DNA of 64,000 nt from Streptomyces sp. ISL-1 (GTDB taxonomy: Bacteria; Actinomycetota; Actinomycetes; Streptomycetales; Streptomycetaceae). Positions within the stretch are counted from its first letter, which is position 1; every line of letters begins with the position of its first letter. This document shows, in pieces, positions 1 through 8,187 of the stretch. The notes beneath the pieces were generated by a model. The model saw only the letters and a list, made by a program, of their open reading frames with translations, ran no database searches and was not told where the DNA came from. The position numbers and the translations under genes are program-made. The stretch lies in NCBI RefSeq assembly GCF_018614585.1, contig NZ_JAGGOI010000006.1, forward strand, positions 1 to 64,000, in the 5' to 3' direction.

Positions 1-320
1 TCGTCACCCTGGTCCTGCCCAATCAGCGCCGCGACATGACCCGCCTCATGGCCGACGCGGGCATCACCCCCCAGATCGCCCAAGTACGCTCCGGCGAGGC
101 CGAACTGAGCCGCATCACCGGCGCCCAGGCCCCCTCCGGCGTCCCAATCAGCGTCAGCGCGCCGATCACGGAGCGCCCCAAGCGTGGCGGCGCCCCGTTC
201 CGAGGCCGAGGCACTCGCCCGGGCCAGCCCGGGCGCTCCGGTGGCGAATCACGCCGGTCCGCCGAGGCCCGCCAGACCGCTGAGGCCCGAAAGGCCGCAC
301 GGGTCCGTCGGTCCGCGTAG
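1..320 (+). CDS. C-terminal part of a DEAD-box RNA helicase (5' truncated by window edge)
   Basis: The reading frame is open from the window edge (codons begin at position 3) and ends in TAG at 318-320. The first residues, VTLVLPNQRRDMTRLMADAG, match the end of the second RecA-like domain of RhlE-type streptomycete DEAD-box helicases. They are followed by the linker (GEAELSRITGAQAPSG) and a basic Arg/Gly/Pro-rich tail that is typical of the RNA-binding C-terminus of these proteins. Such helicases unwind RNA duplexes in ATP-dependent fashion during ribosome assembly and cold adaptation. The ATP-binding and DEAD motifs lie outside the window, so the family call rests on the tail only. Confidence 0.75.
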   Translation, partial: VTLVLPNQRRDMTRLMADAGITPQIAQVRSGEAELSRITGAQAPSGVPISVSAPITERPKRGGAPFRGRGTRPGQPGRSGGESRRSAEARQTAEARKAARVRRSA

Positions 321-330
321 TCCGCGCGCA

Positions 331-361
331 GGATGAAAACCCCCTGTGGGGAGCTGCATCC
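331..361. terminator. Weak hairpin just after the helicase gene
   Basis: GGATG (331-335) can pair with CATCC (357-361), and inside it CCCC with GGGG around a TGT loop. It starts 10 bases after the helicase stop codon and could end or slow that transcript. There is no U-run, and the internal mismatches make it a weak call. Confidence 0.3.
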
Positions 362-499
362 TCCGGCGTGATCCGCGTTCCCGCTCAGGCACTCCGCGCG
401 GATCGCCGCCCTCTGAGCCGGCACCGCTCCCCGCCCGACCGGGGCTGTAATGAGGCGGATCATCAAGCCGAGAATGAGGCACCGTCAGCGGATGAACGC

Positions 500-530
500 C
501 GCCGAGTAGAGATGAAACCTCTACTCGGCG
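500..530. terminator. Perfect 12-bp stem-loop in the helicase/surface-protein gap
   Basis: CGCCGAGTAGAG (500-511) is the exact reverse complement of CTCTACTCGGCG (519-530), with the 7-base loop ATGAAAC. It is the strongest structure in the 397-bp gene-free stretch 321-717 and probably the main terminator for the helicase transcript. Loop and stem are less GC-rich than their surroundings, so a regulatory or operator role for the downstream gene is also possible. I see no coding capacity I trust in the gap. Confidence 0.5.
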
Positions 531-563
531 CGGCGTGCCGTCCAACGGGTGACTATTGGCTGG

Positions 564-592
564 TTGTCACACGAAGGGCCCCATGGTGTAGC
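564..592 (+). promoter_or_regulatory. Candidate promoter for the repeat-rich surface protein gene
   Basis: TTGTCA (564-569) and TGTAGC (587-592) are separated by 17 bp. The -35 is good and the -10 is poor. If used, transcription would start near 600 and leave a leader of about 120 nt before the gene at 718, which has a clear AAAGGA ribosome site about 10 nt upstream of its ATG. Confidence 0.25.
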
Positions 593-717
593 TCGAATGC
601 GGAGCTCTCCGGTGGTGCGGAGACGAAATCCGGCTAACGGTGAATCACGTCGCCCCTGCGATTCCATGAGCCGATGAAGTGTCGGCCGTCGCAGCCGCGG
701 CGAAAGGAATGTGACTC

Positions 718-1917
718 ATGCGCTCTGCCCGCACCCTGTTCGCGTCGGCGGCCGTCTCCGCGGTCCTCGCGATTACCACTCCTGCCGCATATGCCCTGAC
801 CCTGGCCGACGACCAGGACAGCGGCTCCTCCAGCGGCTACAGCCAAGAGTCCGAGAAGGGCGACAAGTCCGAGAAGGACGAGAAGTCCGAGAAGAGTGAG
901 AAGTCCGAGGAGGGCTACAAGTCCGAGAAGGGCGACGACGAGTCCAAGAAGGACGACTCCGAGGCCAAGAAGGACGACTCCGAGAAGAAGGGCGACGACG
1001 AGTCCAAGAAGGACGACTCGGAGTCCAAGAAGGACGATCACGGGGACAAGAAGGACGACTACGGGTCCAAGAAGGACGACCACGAGGACAAGAAGTACGA
1101 CCACGGGGACAAGAAGTACGACCACGGTGACAAGAAGCACGACCACGGGGACAAGAAGGACGACCACGGGGACAAGGACGACGACGAGGACAAGCCGAAC
1201 GGTGGTGTTGACACCGGTGGCGGCGCTCTGGCCATGGTCATGGCCGACGACGAGGACGGCGAGAAGTCCGAGAAGGGCGACAAGTCCGAGAAGGGCGACG
1301 ACGAGTCCAAGAAGGACGACTCCGAGTCCAAGAAGGACGATCACGAGGACAAGAAGGACGACTACGGGTCCAAGAAGGATGACCACGAGGACAAGAAGTA
1401 CGACCACGGTGACAAGAAGTACGACCACGGTGACAAGAAGCACGACCACGGGGACAAGAAGGACGACCACGGGGACAAGGACGACGACGAGGACAAGCCG
1501 AACGGTGGTGTTGACACCGGTGGCGGCGCTCTGGCCATGACCATGGCCGACGACGAGGAGGGCTACAAGTCGGAGAAGGGCGACGACTCCAAGAAGGACG
1601 ACGACTCCAAGAAGGACGACGACTCCAAGAAGGACGACCACGGGGACAAGAAGGACGACTACGGGTCCAAGAAGGACGACCACGAGGACAAGAAGTACGA
1701 CCACGGTGACAAGAAGGACGACCACGGGGACAAGGACGACCACGGGGACAAGGACGACGACGAGGACAAGCCGAACGGTGGCGTTCACACCGGTGGCGGT
1801 GGCACGGCCCTGCCCGGCGGGAGCCTGGCTGCCGGCGCGGTGCTGATGCTCGGTGGTCTCGGTGCAGGCGCGTACCGGCTGCGTCGCCGTAACGCGTCCG
1901 GTGTTTCGCCGGCCTGA
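718..1917 (+). CDS. Secreted, wall-anchored Lys/Asp/His-rich repeat protein (probable class F sortase substrate)
   Basis: The product has 399 aa. Residues 1-26 form a Sec signal peptide ending in PAAYA. A highly charged body of about 330 aa follows, built from K/D/E/S/H/G with blocks such as DKKYDHGDKKHDHGDKKDDHGDK. Three large tandem units each end in the motif PNGGVxTGGG (near 1195, 1498 and 1771). Only the last is followed by ALPGGS, a hydrophobic segment (LAAGAVLMLGGLGAGAY) and an RLRRR stop-transfer tail, the layout of a sortase sorting signal although no canonical LPxTG is present. The class F sortase gene lies 146 bp downstream on the same strand. The His/Asp density suggests divalent metal binding at the cell surface; that is inference. 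Start: ATG 718 with GAAAGGA upstream. Function unknown. Confidence 0.85.
   Translation: MRSARTLFASAAVSAVLAITTPAAYALTLADDQDSGSSSGYSQESEKGDKSEKDEKSEKSEKSEEGYKSEKGDDESKKDDSEAKKDDSEKKGDDESKKDDSESKKDDHGDKKDDYGSKKDDHEDKKYDHGDKKYDHGDKKHDHGDKKDDHGDKDDDEDKPNGGVDTGGGALAMVMADDEDGEKSEKGDKSEKGDDESKKDDSESKKDDHEDKKDDYGSKKDDHEDKKYDHGDKKYDHGDKKHDHGDKKDDHGDKDDDEDKPNGGVDTGGGALAMTMADDEEGYKSEKGDDSKKDDDSKKDDDSKKDDHGDKKDDYGSKKDDHEDKKYDHGDKKDDHGDKDDHGDKDDDEDKPNGGVHTGGGGTALPGGSLAAGAVLMLGGLGAGAYRLRRRNASGVSPA
1021..1811 (+). repeat. Three in-frame tandem units inside the surface protein gene
   Basis: Unit A runs about 1021-1236, unit B about 1324-1539 and unit C about 1621-1811. A and B are offset by 303 bp and almost identical in DNA; C is shortened, with its PNGG motif 273 bp after that of B. 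Offsets are multiples of three, so the frame is kept. Each unit closes with the GGV(D/H)TGGG motif, so the sorting-like motif itself has been amplified, not only the charged spacer. Confidence 0.85.
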
Positions 1918-1946
1918 CGGGGTTTGCCCCATAGCAGTTCGCTTGC

Positions 1947-1984
1947 CGTCGCGGCCGCCGCCCTCCCGGGCGGTGGCCGCGACG
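1947..1984. terminator. 17-bp hairpin between the surface protein and sortase genes
   Basis: Arms 1947-1963 and 1968-1984 are complementary over 17 bp with a single G-T wobble, closing a TCCC tetraloop. It lies 29 bases after the stop of the surface protein and 79 bases before the sortase ATG. It would make an efficient attenuator, giving much substrate mRNA and little sortase mRNA from one promoter, or a full terminator. Confidence 0.7.
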
Positions 1985-2063
1985 ATTGCCCTTTCGGCAC
2001 CGCAGCCTCTTCCGTCGTCTCCCGGCGCCCCACTGACGTCCTAAATGCGAAAGGCACGCTCGC

Positions 2064-2738
2064 ATGACCGCCCAGCAGCCTCCTGGTTCCGCCCTCGCCT
2101 CCCGTCCCCTCGGCCGCGTCCTGCTGTGGCCCGCACTGGCGGTTGTGCTGGGTTTCTTCCTTATCTACAACTTCTTCGGCGCGTCGGTGGAACTCAAGCC
2201 ACCCGCCCGCGCCGCGGCTTCCGCCCCCGCCGCGCCACCGGGGGCTGCCGCCCCGGCCGACGAGCTGGTGCTGCCCCGTTCCGTCCCGAAGCGGATCGCG
2301 ATCTCGGAGATCGCCGTCGACGCGCCGTTCACGGCGCTGTCCATCGGCTCGTCCGGACAGCTGAACGCACCACCACCGGACGACAACAATCTGGTCGGCT
2401 GGTTCGAGGGGGGTGTCACACCCGGCGAGCGCGGCACCTCAGTCGTCGCGGGCCACGTCGACACCAAGACCGGTCCGGCTGTGTTCCTGCAGCTCAGCTT
2501 GCTCAAGCCTGGAAGCACGGTCGACATCACCCGCGAAGACGGCACCGTCGCCACGTTCAAGGTCGACTCCGTCGAAACCTTCAGCAAGGCGCACTTCCCC
2601 AATGAGCGCGTCTACGCCGACACCCCCTCCCCACAGCTGCGTCTGATCACCTGCGGAGGCGATTACGACAGGAAGGCGATGGACTACACGGACAACGTGG
2701 TGGTGTTCGCCCACCTCGACTCCGTCAAACGTGCCTGA
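2064..2738 (+). CDS. Class F sortase
   Basis: The product has 224 aa with an N-terminal membrane anchor (about residues 18-38), a Pro/Ala-rich linker, and a sortase domain from about residue 75. The triad can be read: His131 in VVAGHVDT, Cys197 in LRLITCGG and Arg203 a few residues later. Missing extra domains, short length and the LITCGG signature fit class F. The enzyme cleaves sorting signals on exported proteins and joins them to the cell wall on the outer face of the membrane. The adjacent repeat protein is the obvious substrate. Start ATG 2064 has AAAGG about 10 nt upstream. Confidence 0.9.
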   Translation: MTAQQPPGSALASRPLGRVLLWPALAVVLGFFLIYNFFGASVELKPPARAAASAPAAPPGAAAPADELVLPRSVPKRIAISEIAVDAPFTALSIGSSGQLNAPPPDDNNLVGWFEGGVTPGERGTSVVAGHVDTKTGPAVFLQLSLLKPGSTVDITREDGTVATFKVDSVETFSKAHFPNERVYADTPSPQLRLITCGGDYDRKAMDYTDNVVVFAHLDSVKRA

Positions 2739-2859
2739 ACCGCTGCCCCGGAACCGGGACATCGGCCGCACAGCACGTCGAACGGACCGTCAGGGCGGCC
2801 CGGCCTTCCGGCGCCACCCCGCCATCGCTCCGGTCACGTCCGTCAGTCGGCCCTGGGCG

Positions 2860-3567
2860 TCAACCTGATGCCCGTCGGGAGACCCGCTGGGCGACGAGCC
2901 AGTCGTACGCCGCCCGCGCCGTGAACTCGCCCTGTCCGCCCGCGAAGAGCAGCTCCGCCGCCCGGAACACCGGGTCGTCGGCCGTCGCGGGCACATAGGG
3001 AATGGCGATACAGCGCATGCCGGCGGCGTGGGCGGCCGCCGCGCCGGGAGGCGCGTCCTCCAGCACCACACAGTCGCCGGGACCGGTACCCAGGCGGCGC
3101 GCGGCATCAAGGAAGATGTCGGGCTCCGGCTTGCCCTGCGCGACCTCCTCGGCGGAGACGACCGTCGGTATGAACGCGTCAAGTCCGGTGCCCGCCATCA
3201 CCACCTCGATGGCGGCGCGGGACGAACCGGATGCCACCGCCATCGGCACTCCTTTCGAGTGCAGCAGTTCCACGAACTTCCGCATCTCGGGGAAGACCTC
3301 CGTCGAGGCGCGCGCCAGCTCCAGATAGTTCCGGTTCTTCCCGGCCAGCAACTCGTCGACCGGTGCCTCGATCCCGTACTCCCCGCGCAGAATCTCCAGC
3401 GTCTCCCGCGTCCCGATGCCGATGAAGCGCGTGTGGTGCTCCCAGCTGAAGTCCGGCACGCCGTGCTGGGCCAGGAGCCTGCGCCCCGCTTCGTAGTAAT
3501 TCGGCTCGCTGTCCACGAGGGTGCCGTCGAGATCGAAGATGACCGAAGGGGAACGCGAAGTGCTCAT
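2860..3567 (-). CDS. HAD-superfamily phosphatase, beta-phosphoglucomutase/GPH-like (subfamily IA)
   Basis: The product has 235 aa. Motif I is FDLDGTLVDSE (nucleophile Asp12, acid/base Asp14), a helical cap follows, motif II is AVASGSS, motif III lies in GKPEPDIF and motif IV is VLEDAPPG. All catalytic positions are present, so it should be an active Mg-dependent phosphatase or phosphomutase on a small sugar phosphate or similar metabolite; the substrate cannot be told. I use ATG 3567 (MSTSRS) because GGAA lies just upstream; an in-frame ATG at 3579 would add four residues. It lies convergent to the sortase gene and downstream of the Lrp gene in the same orientation (25-bp gap), perhaps co-transcribed with it. 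Confidence 0.85.
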   Translation of the reverse strand: MSTSRSPSVIFDLDGTLVDSEPNYYEAGRRLLAQHGVPDFSWEHHTRFIGIGTRETLEILRGEYGIEAPVDELLAGKNRNYLELARASTEVFPEMRKFVELLHSKGVPMAVASGSSRAAIEVVMAGTGLDAFIPTVVSAEEVAQGKPEPDIFLDAARRLGTGPGDCVVLEDAPPGAAAAHAAGMRCIAIPYVPATADDPVFRAAELLFAGGQGEFTARAAYDWLVAQRVSRRASG

Positions 3568-3592
3568 GCGTTCCAGCATGCCAAGGCGCGGC

Positions 3593-4075
3593 TCAGCGTG
3601 AGGTGCCGGCCGACCGGCCCACCGATTCGACCAGCGGCAGCAGCCGGTGGGGGACCCGCTCGCGGAGCGCCATCTCGGTGCGCGTGCGCACCACGCCCGG
3701 CAGTTGGATCAGTCGCTGGATGACGTCTTCGAGGTGTCCGTTGTCGCGCGCGGCGACCCGGGTCAGCAGATCGCCGCCGCCGGTGATCGAGAACGCCTCG
3801 ATGATTTCCGGTACGGCCGCGAGCGCGTCGCCGACCTCGTCCAGATGCCCCTGGGTGACCTCGATATGGACGAAAGCGAGGACGGGGTGCCCGAGGGCGG
3901 CGGGGGAGAGGTACGGTCCCATGCCCGTGATCACGCCGTCCCGCTCAAGCCGGTCGATCCGGGCCTGCAGGGTGCCGCGGGCGATGCCCAGGATCCGGGC
4001 GTACTCGCGCACGCTGGTACGCGGCTGCTCGATCAGCAGCCGCAGGATGCGGGTGTCGAGCGCGTCCACCGCCAT
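3593..4075 (-). CDS. Lrp/AsnC-family transcriptional regulator
   Basis: The product has 160 aa. An N-terminal winged helix-turn-helix (about 5-55, LDTRILRLL...REYARILGIARGTLQARIDRLERDGVI) is followed by the RAM ligand-binding/oligomerisation domain (about 65-140, AFVHIEV...EIIEAFSITGGGDLLTRV). Such proteins sense amino acids or related metabolites. Start ATG 4075 is chosen over longer in-frame possibilities because AGGGAGG lies about 10 nt upstream and the domain begins at once. It is divergent from the LuxR-type gene at 4215, so the roughly 140 bp between them may hold a shared control region. Confidence 0.88.
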   Translation of the reverse strand: MAVDALDTRILRLLIEQPRTSVREYARILGIARGTLQARIDRLERDGVITGMGPYLSPAALGHPVLAFVHIEVTQGHLDEVGDALAAVPEIIEAFSITGGGDLLTRVAARDNGHLEDVIQRLIQLPGVVRTRTEMALRERVPHRLLPLVESVGRSAGTSR

Positions 4076-4214
4076 AGTCCGTTGGCCTCCCTCTGGTCCG
4101 ATACCCCGGTACATGACCGTACCAATGGCCCAATTCCGTAACGCGCCCCGAGGCTGCCCGCTCCTATCCTGATGAGGGGTGGTCCGGCTCGCGGAGAGCG
4201 CGAAGGGAGCCGCG

Positions 4215-5897
4215 GTGGCTGACCAGATCACCGGCGCAGAGCAGGCGATCGAGCAGGCGAGGGACGCTGTCGCCCGTGAGGCCTGGGCCGATGCCTACGC
4301 CGCCCTGCGCGACATCGACCCCGACCGGCTGACTTCCGACGACCTCGCCGCACTCGCCGATGCCGCGTGGTGGACCCGTCGCGTCGATGAATCGATCGAG
4401 GCGCGGAAAAAGGCCTACTCCGGCTATGTGGCGGCGGGCGCCGCCCGGCAGGCCGGATTCAGCGCCTGGATGCTCTTCTACGAGTATCAGCTGGCGGGAC
4501 GTACGGCGGCGGCCGCCGGCTGGCTCCGCCGGTCCCGGCAGCACCTCAGCGGCGAACCCGAGTGCGTCGAGCAGTGCTATCTCGCCTGGGTCGAAGCCGA
4601 AGAGGCACAGCAGCGAGGCGCGTTCGACGAGGCGATGAACGGCGCCCACCGCATGGCCGGCATCGCGCGGCGCTGCGGCAGCCCGGATCTCCTCGCCATG
4701 AGCGCCCAGGTGCAGGCGAGCGTGCTGCTGGCCCGGGGACGGGTCGTCGGCGGGCTCGCACTGCTGGACGACGCCATGTGCTCCGCCATGGCCGGCGAGC
4801 TGAGCTCGTTCTTCACCGGGTGGATCTACTGCCTGGGACTCCAGCAGTGCATGGCCTGCGCCGACCTGGAACGGGCCGTCGAGTGGACCGAGGCCGCCAT
4901 GGCCTGGTGTGCGTCGATGCCCGAGGAGAACAACTTCCGCGGGCTGTGCCGGGTACACCGGGTGGAGGTGCTGGAGCTGTGCGGTGACTGGCCCCGGGCC
5001 GAGACCGAGGCCGCCCTGACCTGCAGGGAGCTGCTGCCCTACGAGGCGAGGACGGCCGCGGAGGCGTTCTACCTGACCGGTGGCATCCAGCGGCGGCGCG
5101 GCGAGTTGGCCGCGGCTGAGGCATCGTACGACCGCGCTCATGAGCTTGGCCGCGACCCGCAGCCGGGCCTCGCCCTGCTGCGCCTGGCCCAGGGCAAGGC
5201 CGACTCATCCGCTGCCGCCCTGCGGCTCGCACTGGCGGCCGAGGGCGGTGGGGATGATGGTGGTCCCGGCCGCCTCGGGCGCTGTCGGTTGCTCGCGGCC
5301 CAGGTCGAGGTCTCGCTCGCACTCGGGCAGCTCGGCCAGGCCCGTACGGCAGCGGACGAACTGGAGTCGACCGCTCGCGCCTGGCAGCAGCGGCGCGAGT
5401 CCGAGACCACCGTGCTGCATGCGACCGCCGCGGCGGCGGGCGGCGCGGTGGCATTCGCCGACCGCGACCTCGAGCGGGCGCTGTCCCTGCTGCACCGGGC
5501 GCTGTCGCTGTGGCTGGAACTGGGAGTCCCGTACGAGGCGGCGCAGGTCCGGATGACCCTCGCCGCCGCCGACCGCGCCGCCGGGGACGACGAAGGCGCA
5601 CGGCTGGAACTCCGGGCCGCGCAGGCGGTCTTCGAGCGGCTGAGCGCGGTGCCCGATGCGCGGCGGGCGGCGGCCCTGCTCAGCGCTGTGCACCACCGCC
5701 TCCCCGGTGAGCTCACCGTGCGTGAAATGCAAGTGCTGCGCCTTGTCGCCTCGGGCCGGACCAACCGGTCCATCGCCGCCGAGCTGGTGATCAGCGAGCA
5801 CACCGTCGCCCGTCACCTCAACAACATCTTCGCGAAGCTCGATGTGTCTTCCAGGGCCGCTGCCACGGCGTACGCCTGCACACACGGCCTCGCGTGA
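4215..5897 (+). CDS. LuxR-family regulator with TPR-like N-terminal region
   Basis: The product has about 560 aa. The long N-terminal part is Ala/Arg-rich helical repeats (for example [31 protein letters not shown]), resembling the TPR/MalT-like sensory portion of large LuxR regulators but with no P-loop. The last 65 residues are a GerE/LuxR DNA-binding domain ([48 protein letters not shown]). GTG 4215 is preferred because GGGAG precedes it by about 6 nt; an upstream in-frame GTG at 4179 has no usable spacing. The next gene on the strand is a flavo-oxidase, a possible target. The signal sensed is unknown. Confidence 0.85.
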   Translation: MADQITGAEQAIEQARDAVAREAWADAYAALRDIDPDRLTSDDLAALADAAWWTRRVDESIEARKKAYSGYVAAGAARQAGFSAWMLFYEYQLAGRTAAAAGWLRRSRQHLSGEPECVEQCYLAWVEAEEAQQRGAFDEAMNGAHRMAGIARRCGSPDLLAMSAQVQASVLLARGRVVGGLALLDDAMCSAMAGELSSFFTGWIYCLGLQQCMACADLERAVEWTEAAMAWCASMPEENNFRGLCRVHRVEVLELCGDWPRAETEAALTCRELLPYEARTAAEAFYLTGGIQRRRGELAAAEASYDRAHELGRDPQPGLALLRLAQGKADSSAAALRLALAAEGGGDDGGPGRLGRCRLLAAQVEVSLALGQLGQARTAADELESTARAWQQRRESETTVLHATAAAAGGAVAFADRDLERALSLLHRALSLWLELGVPYEAAQVRMTLAAADRAAGDDEGARLELRAAQAVFERLSAVPDARRAAALLSAVHHRLPGELTVREMQVLRLVASGRTNRSIAAELVISEHTVARHLNNIFAKLDVSSRAAATAYACTHGLA

Positions 5898-5916
5898 TCC
5901 CGTATGCGATGGGGCG

Positions 5917-5936
5917 CATGGGCTGTTCTGCCCATG
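5917..5936. terminator. Small hairpin after the LuxR-type gene
   Basis: CATGGGC (5917-5923) pairs with GCCCATG (5930-5936) across a 6-base loop, 20 bases behind the LuxR stop. The rest of the gap to 6080 shows nothing further that I can support. Confidence 0.4.
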
Positions 5937-6080
5937 GGTGGTTCGGCGAGATGGGCGGTTTTGGCGATGAGGGCCGCTCGGCCCCGTGCCTAGAAAGGTG
6001 CTGTCCGCATTCCCGAAGAGTCCCGGGATCCCTGAATATCCCCGAAGGTCCGCACGGACCACTGAAGACGCGGAAAGCCG

Positions 6081-7475
6081 GTGGCGGCCATGACCACCTA
6101 CACGCCAGCCCTCGACGACAAGCTGTTGGAGGGGCTGCAGGGGGCCGTACGGGGCGACATCGTCCAGCCCGGCGACCCCGACTACGACGAGGCCCGCAAG
6201 GTCTACAACGCGATGCACGACAAGCGGCCGGCGATCATCGTCCGGCCCGTCGACGTGGGCGACGTCGTCGCCACCGTCGACTTTGCCCGGGAGCGGGATC
6301 TGCTGCTGGCGGTACGCGGCGGCAGCCACAGCGTCTCCGGCTACGGCACCTGCGACGGTGGCGTCGTGCTCGACCTCGGGCGCATGCGCGGGATTCGGAT
6401 CGACCCGCAGGCACGTACGGCTCGGGCCGAGGGCGGCTGCACCTGGGCCGATGTCAACCACGCCACGCACGCCTTCGGCCTGGCCACCACGGGCGGCATC
6501 GTGTCCAGTACCGGTGTCGGCGGTCTGACGACGGGAGGCGGCATGGGGTATCTGGCCCGGCGCTATGGGCTGGTCTGCGACAACCTGGTCTCGGCCGACC
6601 TGGTCACGGCCGACGGGTCCTTTCTGACCTGTACCGAGGAGCGCAACGCCGACCTGCTGTGGGCAGTGCGCGGCGGGGGCGGGAACTTCGGAGTCGTCAC
6701 ATCCTTCGAGTACCGGCTGCACCCGGTGGCCGACATTCTCGGTGGGCCGACGTTCTATCCGCTCGACGGCGACGTGATGCGCGGATACCGGGAGTTGATC
6801 GCCGGCTTCGACGAGAAGCTCGGCGCCGTGCTCGTCGTCGCGCTCGGCCCGCCGGTGCCGTTCCTGCCCGAGCGCTGGCACGGCCGGCCGCTCTGCGGAG
6901 TGGTCACCTGCTGGAGCGGCCCCGAGGATGAGGACGATGAGGTCCGTGCCCGCCTCGCCGAGCTTGGTCCGGTCGTGGGGCAGTACCTCGAACGCATTCC
7001 GTATCCGGTGATCAACACTCTCTTCGACGACCTGCTGCCCGCGGGCCTCTTCCACTACTGGAAGGGCACCTTCAGCCAGGGACTGCCGGACGGGGCCATC
7101 GACGCGTACGTCGACTACGGCGCCACGACTCCCACCATCCAGAGCGCGACCGTCGTGTTCCCCATCGATGGCGCCTGCCACCGAGTGGGGCCGCAGGAGA
7201 CCGCGTTCACCTACCGGGACGCCGACTTCGCGACCGCACTCAGCCCGACCCTCCCCACCCGCGCCGACTGCGAGGCCACTGTCGGCTGGGCGCGCGCCTT
7301 CGCGGCGGCACTCGAGCCCCACTCCTTGGAGGGTGGCTATGTGAACTTCATGGACCACGACGACCAAGGCCGGGTCCGGGCCAACTACCGTGAGAACTAT
7401 GACCGCCTGACGACGATGAAGCGACGCTACGACCCCGGCAATCTGTTCCGCCTGAACCACAACATCACGCCCTGA
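6081..7475 (+). CDS. FAD-binding oxidoreductase, BBE/PCMH type (6-hydroxynicotine oxidase-like)
   Basis: The product has 464 aa. A PCMH-type FAD domain occupies about residues 48-215, with AVRGGSHSVSG holding His83, the residue that carries 8-alpha covalently linked FAD in this family. The second covalent Cys of bicovalent members is absent (SSTGVGGL instead), so mono-covalent flavinylation is predicted. The C-terminal BBE segment (YVNFMDHDD...YDRLTTMKRRYDPGNLFRLNHNI) is intact. These enzymes oxidise alcohols, amines or sugars with O2, giving H2O2; the substrate is unknown and no biosynthetic cluster surrounds it. GTG 6081 has GGAAAG before it; ATG 6090 is an alternative. Confidence 0.87.
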   Translation: MAAMTTYTPALDDKLLEGLQGAVRGDIVQPGDPDYDEARKVYNAMHDKRPAIIVRPVDVGDVVATVDFARERDLLLAVRGGSHSVSGYGTCDGGVVLDLGRMRGIRIDPQARTARAEGGCTWADVNHATHAFGLATTGGIVSSTGVGGLTTGGGMGYLARRYGLVCDNLVSADLVTADGSFLTCTEERNADLLWAVRGGGGNFGVVTSFEYRLHPVADILGGPTFYPLDGDVMRGYRELIAGFDEKLGAVLVVALGPPVPFLPERWHGRPLCGVVTCWSGPEDEDDEVRARLAELGPVVGQYLERIPYPVINTLFDDLLPAGLFHYWKGTFSQGLPDGAIDAYVDYGATTPTIQSATVVFPIDGACHRVGPQETAFTYRDADFATALSPTLPTRADCEATVGWARAFAAALEPHSLEGGYVNFMDHDDQGRVRANYRENYDRLTTMKRRYDPGNLFRLNHNITP

Positions 7476-7562
7476 GAAGCCTCGCGGTCACCGTGGGCAG
7501 GGGCCCGTATCGCCCTCCGTCCGGCCCGGACGCCGCGAGACCGGGGCGATGCCGCCGCTCCC

Positions 7563-7961
7563 TCAGGCGAGGAGCTTGTCCTTCGCCCTCTGGAATTCCT
7601 CGTCGGTGAGGAGGCCCTTTTCCTTCAGCTCGGCCAGCCTGGCCAGTTCGTCGGCTCCGCCGCCCGTACGTCCGCCGGAGCCGGCCGCGTCACGGATGTA
7701 CGCCTTGACCGACTCGTCGGCCGCCTTGGCCTGCTGGGCGTCGCGCTCTCCCATCGACTTGCCACGGACGATCACATAGACCAGCACGCCCACGAACGGC
7801 ACCGCGAGCACCAGGATCAGCCAGCCCGCCTTGAGCCATCCGTTGAGGTCGTGGCTGCGAAAGATGTCCGTGACGACCTTGAAGAGCAGGAACAGCCACA
7901 TGACCCAGATGAAGAACCAGAGCATGGTCCAGAAGAGATTGAGCAACGGGTAGTCGTCCAT
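7563..7961 (-). CDS. Small membrane protein with PLD-nuclease N-terminal and SHOCT domains
   Basis: The product has 132 aa. Two membrane segments (about 6-30, WTMLWFFIWVMWLFLLFKVV, and 46-66, GWLILVLAVPFVGVLVYVIV) form the PLDc_N-type hairpin. An Ala-rich linker and a C-terminal SHOCT domain (about 104-131, DELARLAELKEKGLLTDEEFQRAKDKLL) follow. SHOCT modules are thought to mediate oligomerisation; no enzyme activity is expected. A TATGAC box lies 6 nt before the ATG, so the transcript may be leaderless. Convergent with the flavo-oxidase; the 87 bp between show only loose GC-rich dyads. Confidence 0.85.
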   Translation of the reverse strand: MDDYPLLNLFWTMLWFFIWVMWLFLLFKVVTDIFRSHDLNGWLKAGWLILVLAVPFVGVLVYVIVRGKSMGERDAQQAKAADESVKAYIRDAAGSGGRTGGGADELARLAELKEKGLLTDEEFQRAKDKLLA

Positions 7962-8187
7962 GAATCAGTCATAACATCGAATATCGGCCGCTGCCCGAGA
8001 AGCGAGAGCGCCTCGGTACAGCGTCGCGTCGCCCGTCTGGCGGGTGGCGGGTGGCCACCCAGCTGGTCGAGGTCGAGTTCCCGGGCGAAAGCCGCACGGG
8101 GTGACAAAATTGGGAGCGCAGTCTCGATGGGGCTGCGGTCGGTGCCCGATGAGGCGGCACCGTGGCATGGGACAAGGGATCGAATCG

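Noticed and set aside
368..637. An 89-aa plus-strand frame between helicase and surface protein genes
   Set aside because: It crosses the perfect hairpin at 500-530, has poor codon-position bias and no recognisable motif.
896..1811. Array-like short repeats that could suggest CRISPR
   Set aside because: The repeats are in-frame coding units of irregular length without unique spacers of constant size.
634..1932. Long minus-strand frame of Val/Leu repeats opposite the surface protein gene
   Set aside because: It is the antisense of the K/D/H repeat; composition follows directly from the sense codons, and it has no ribosome site or family.
5205..7460. 751-aa minus-strand frame
   Set aside because: It lies antisense across both the LuxR-type and flavo-oxidase genes, which have clear families; high GC leaves stop-free antisense frames.
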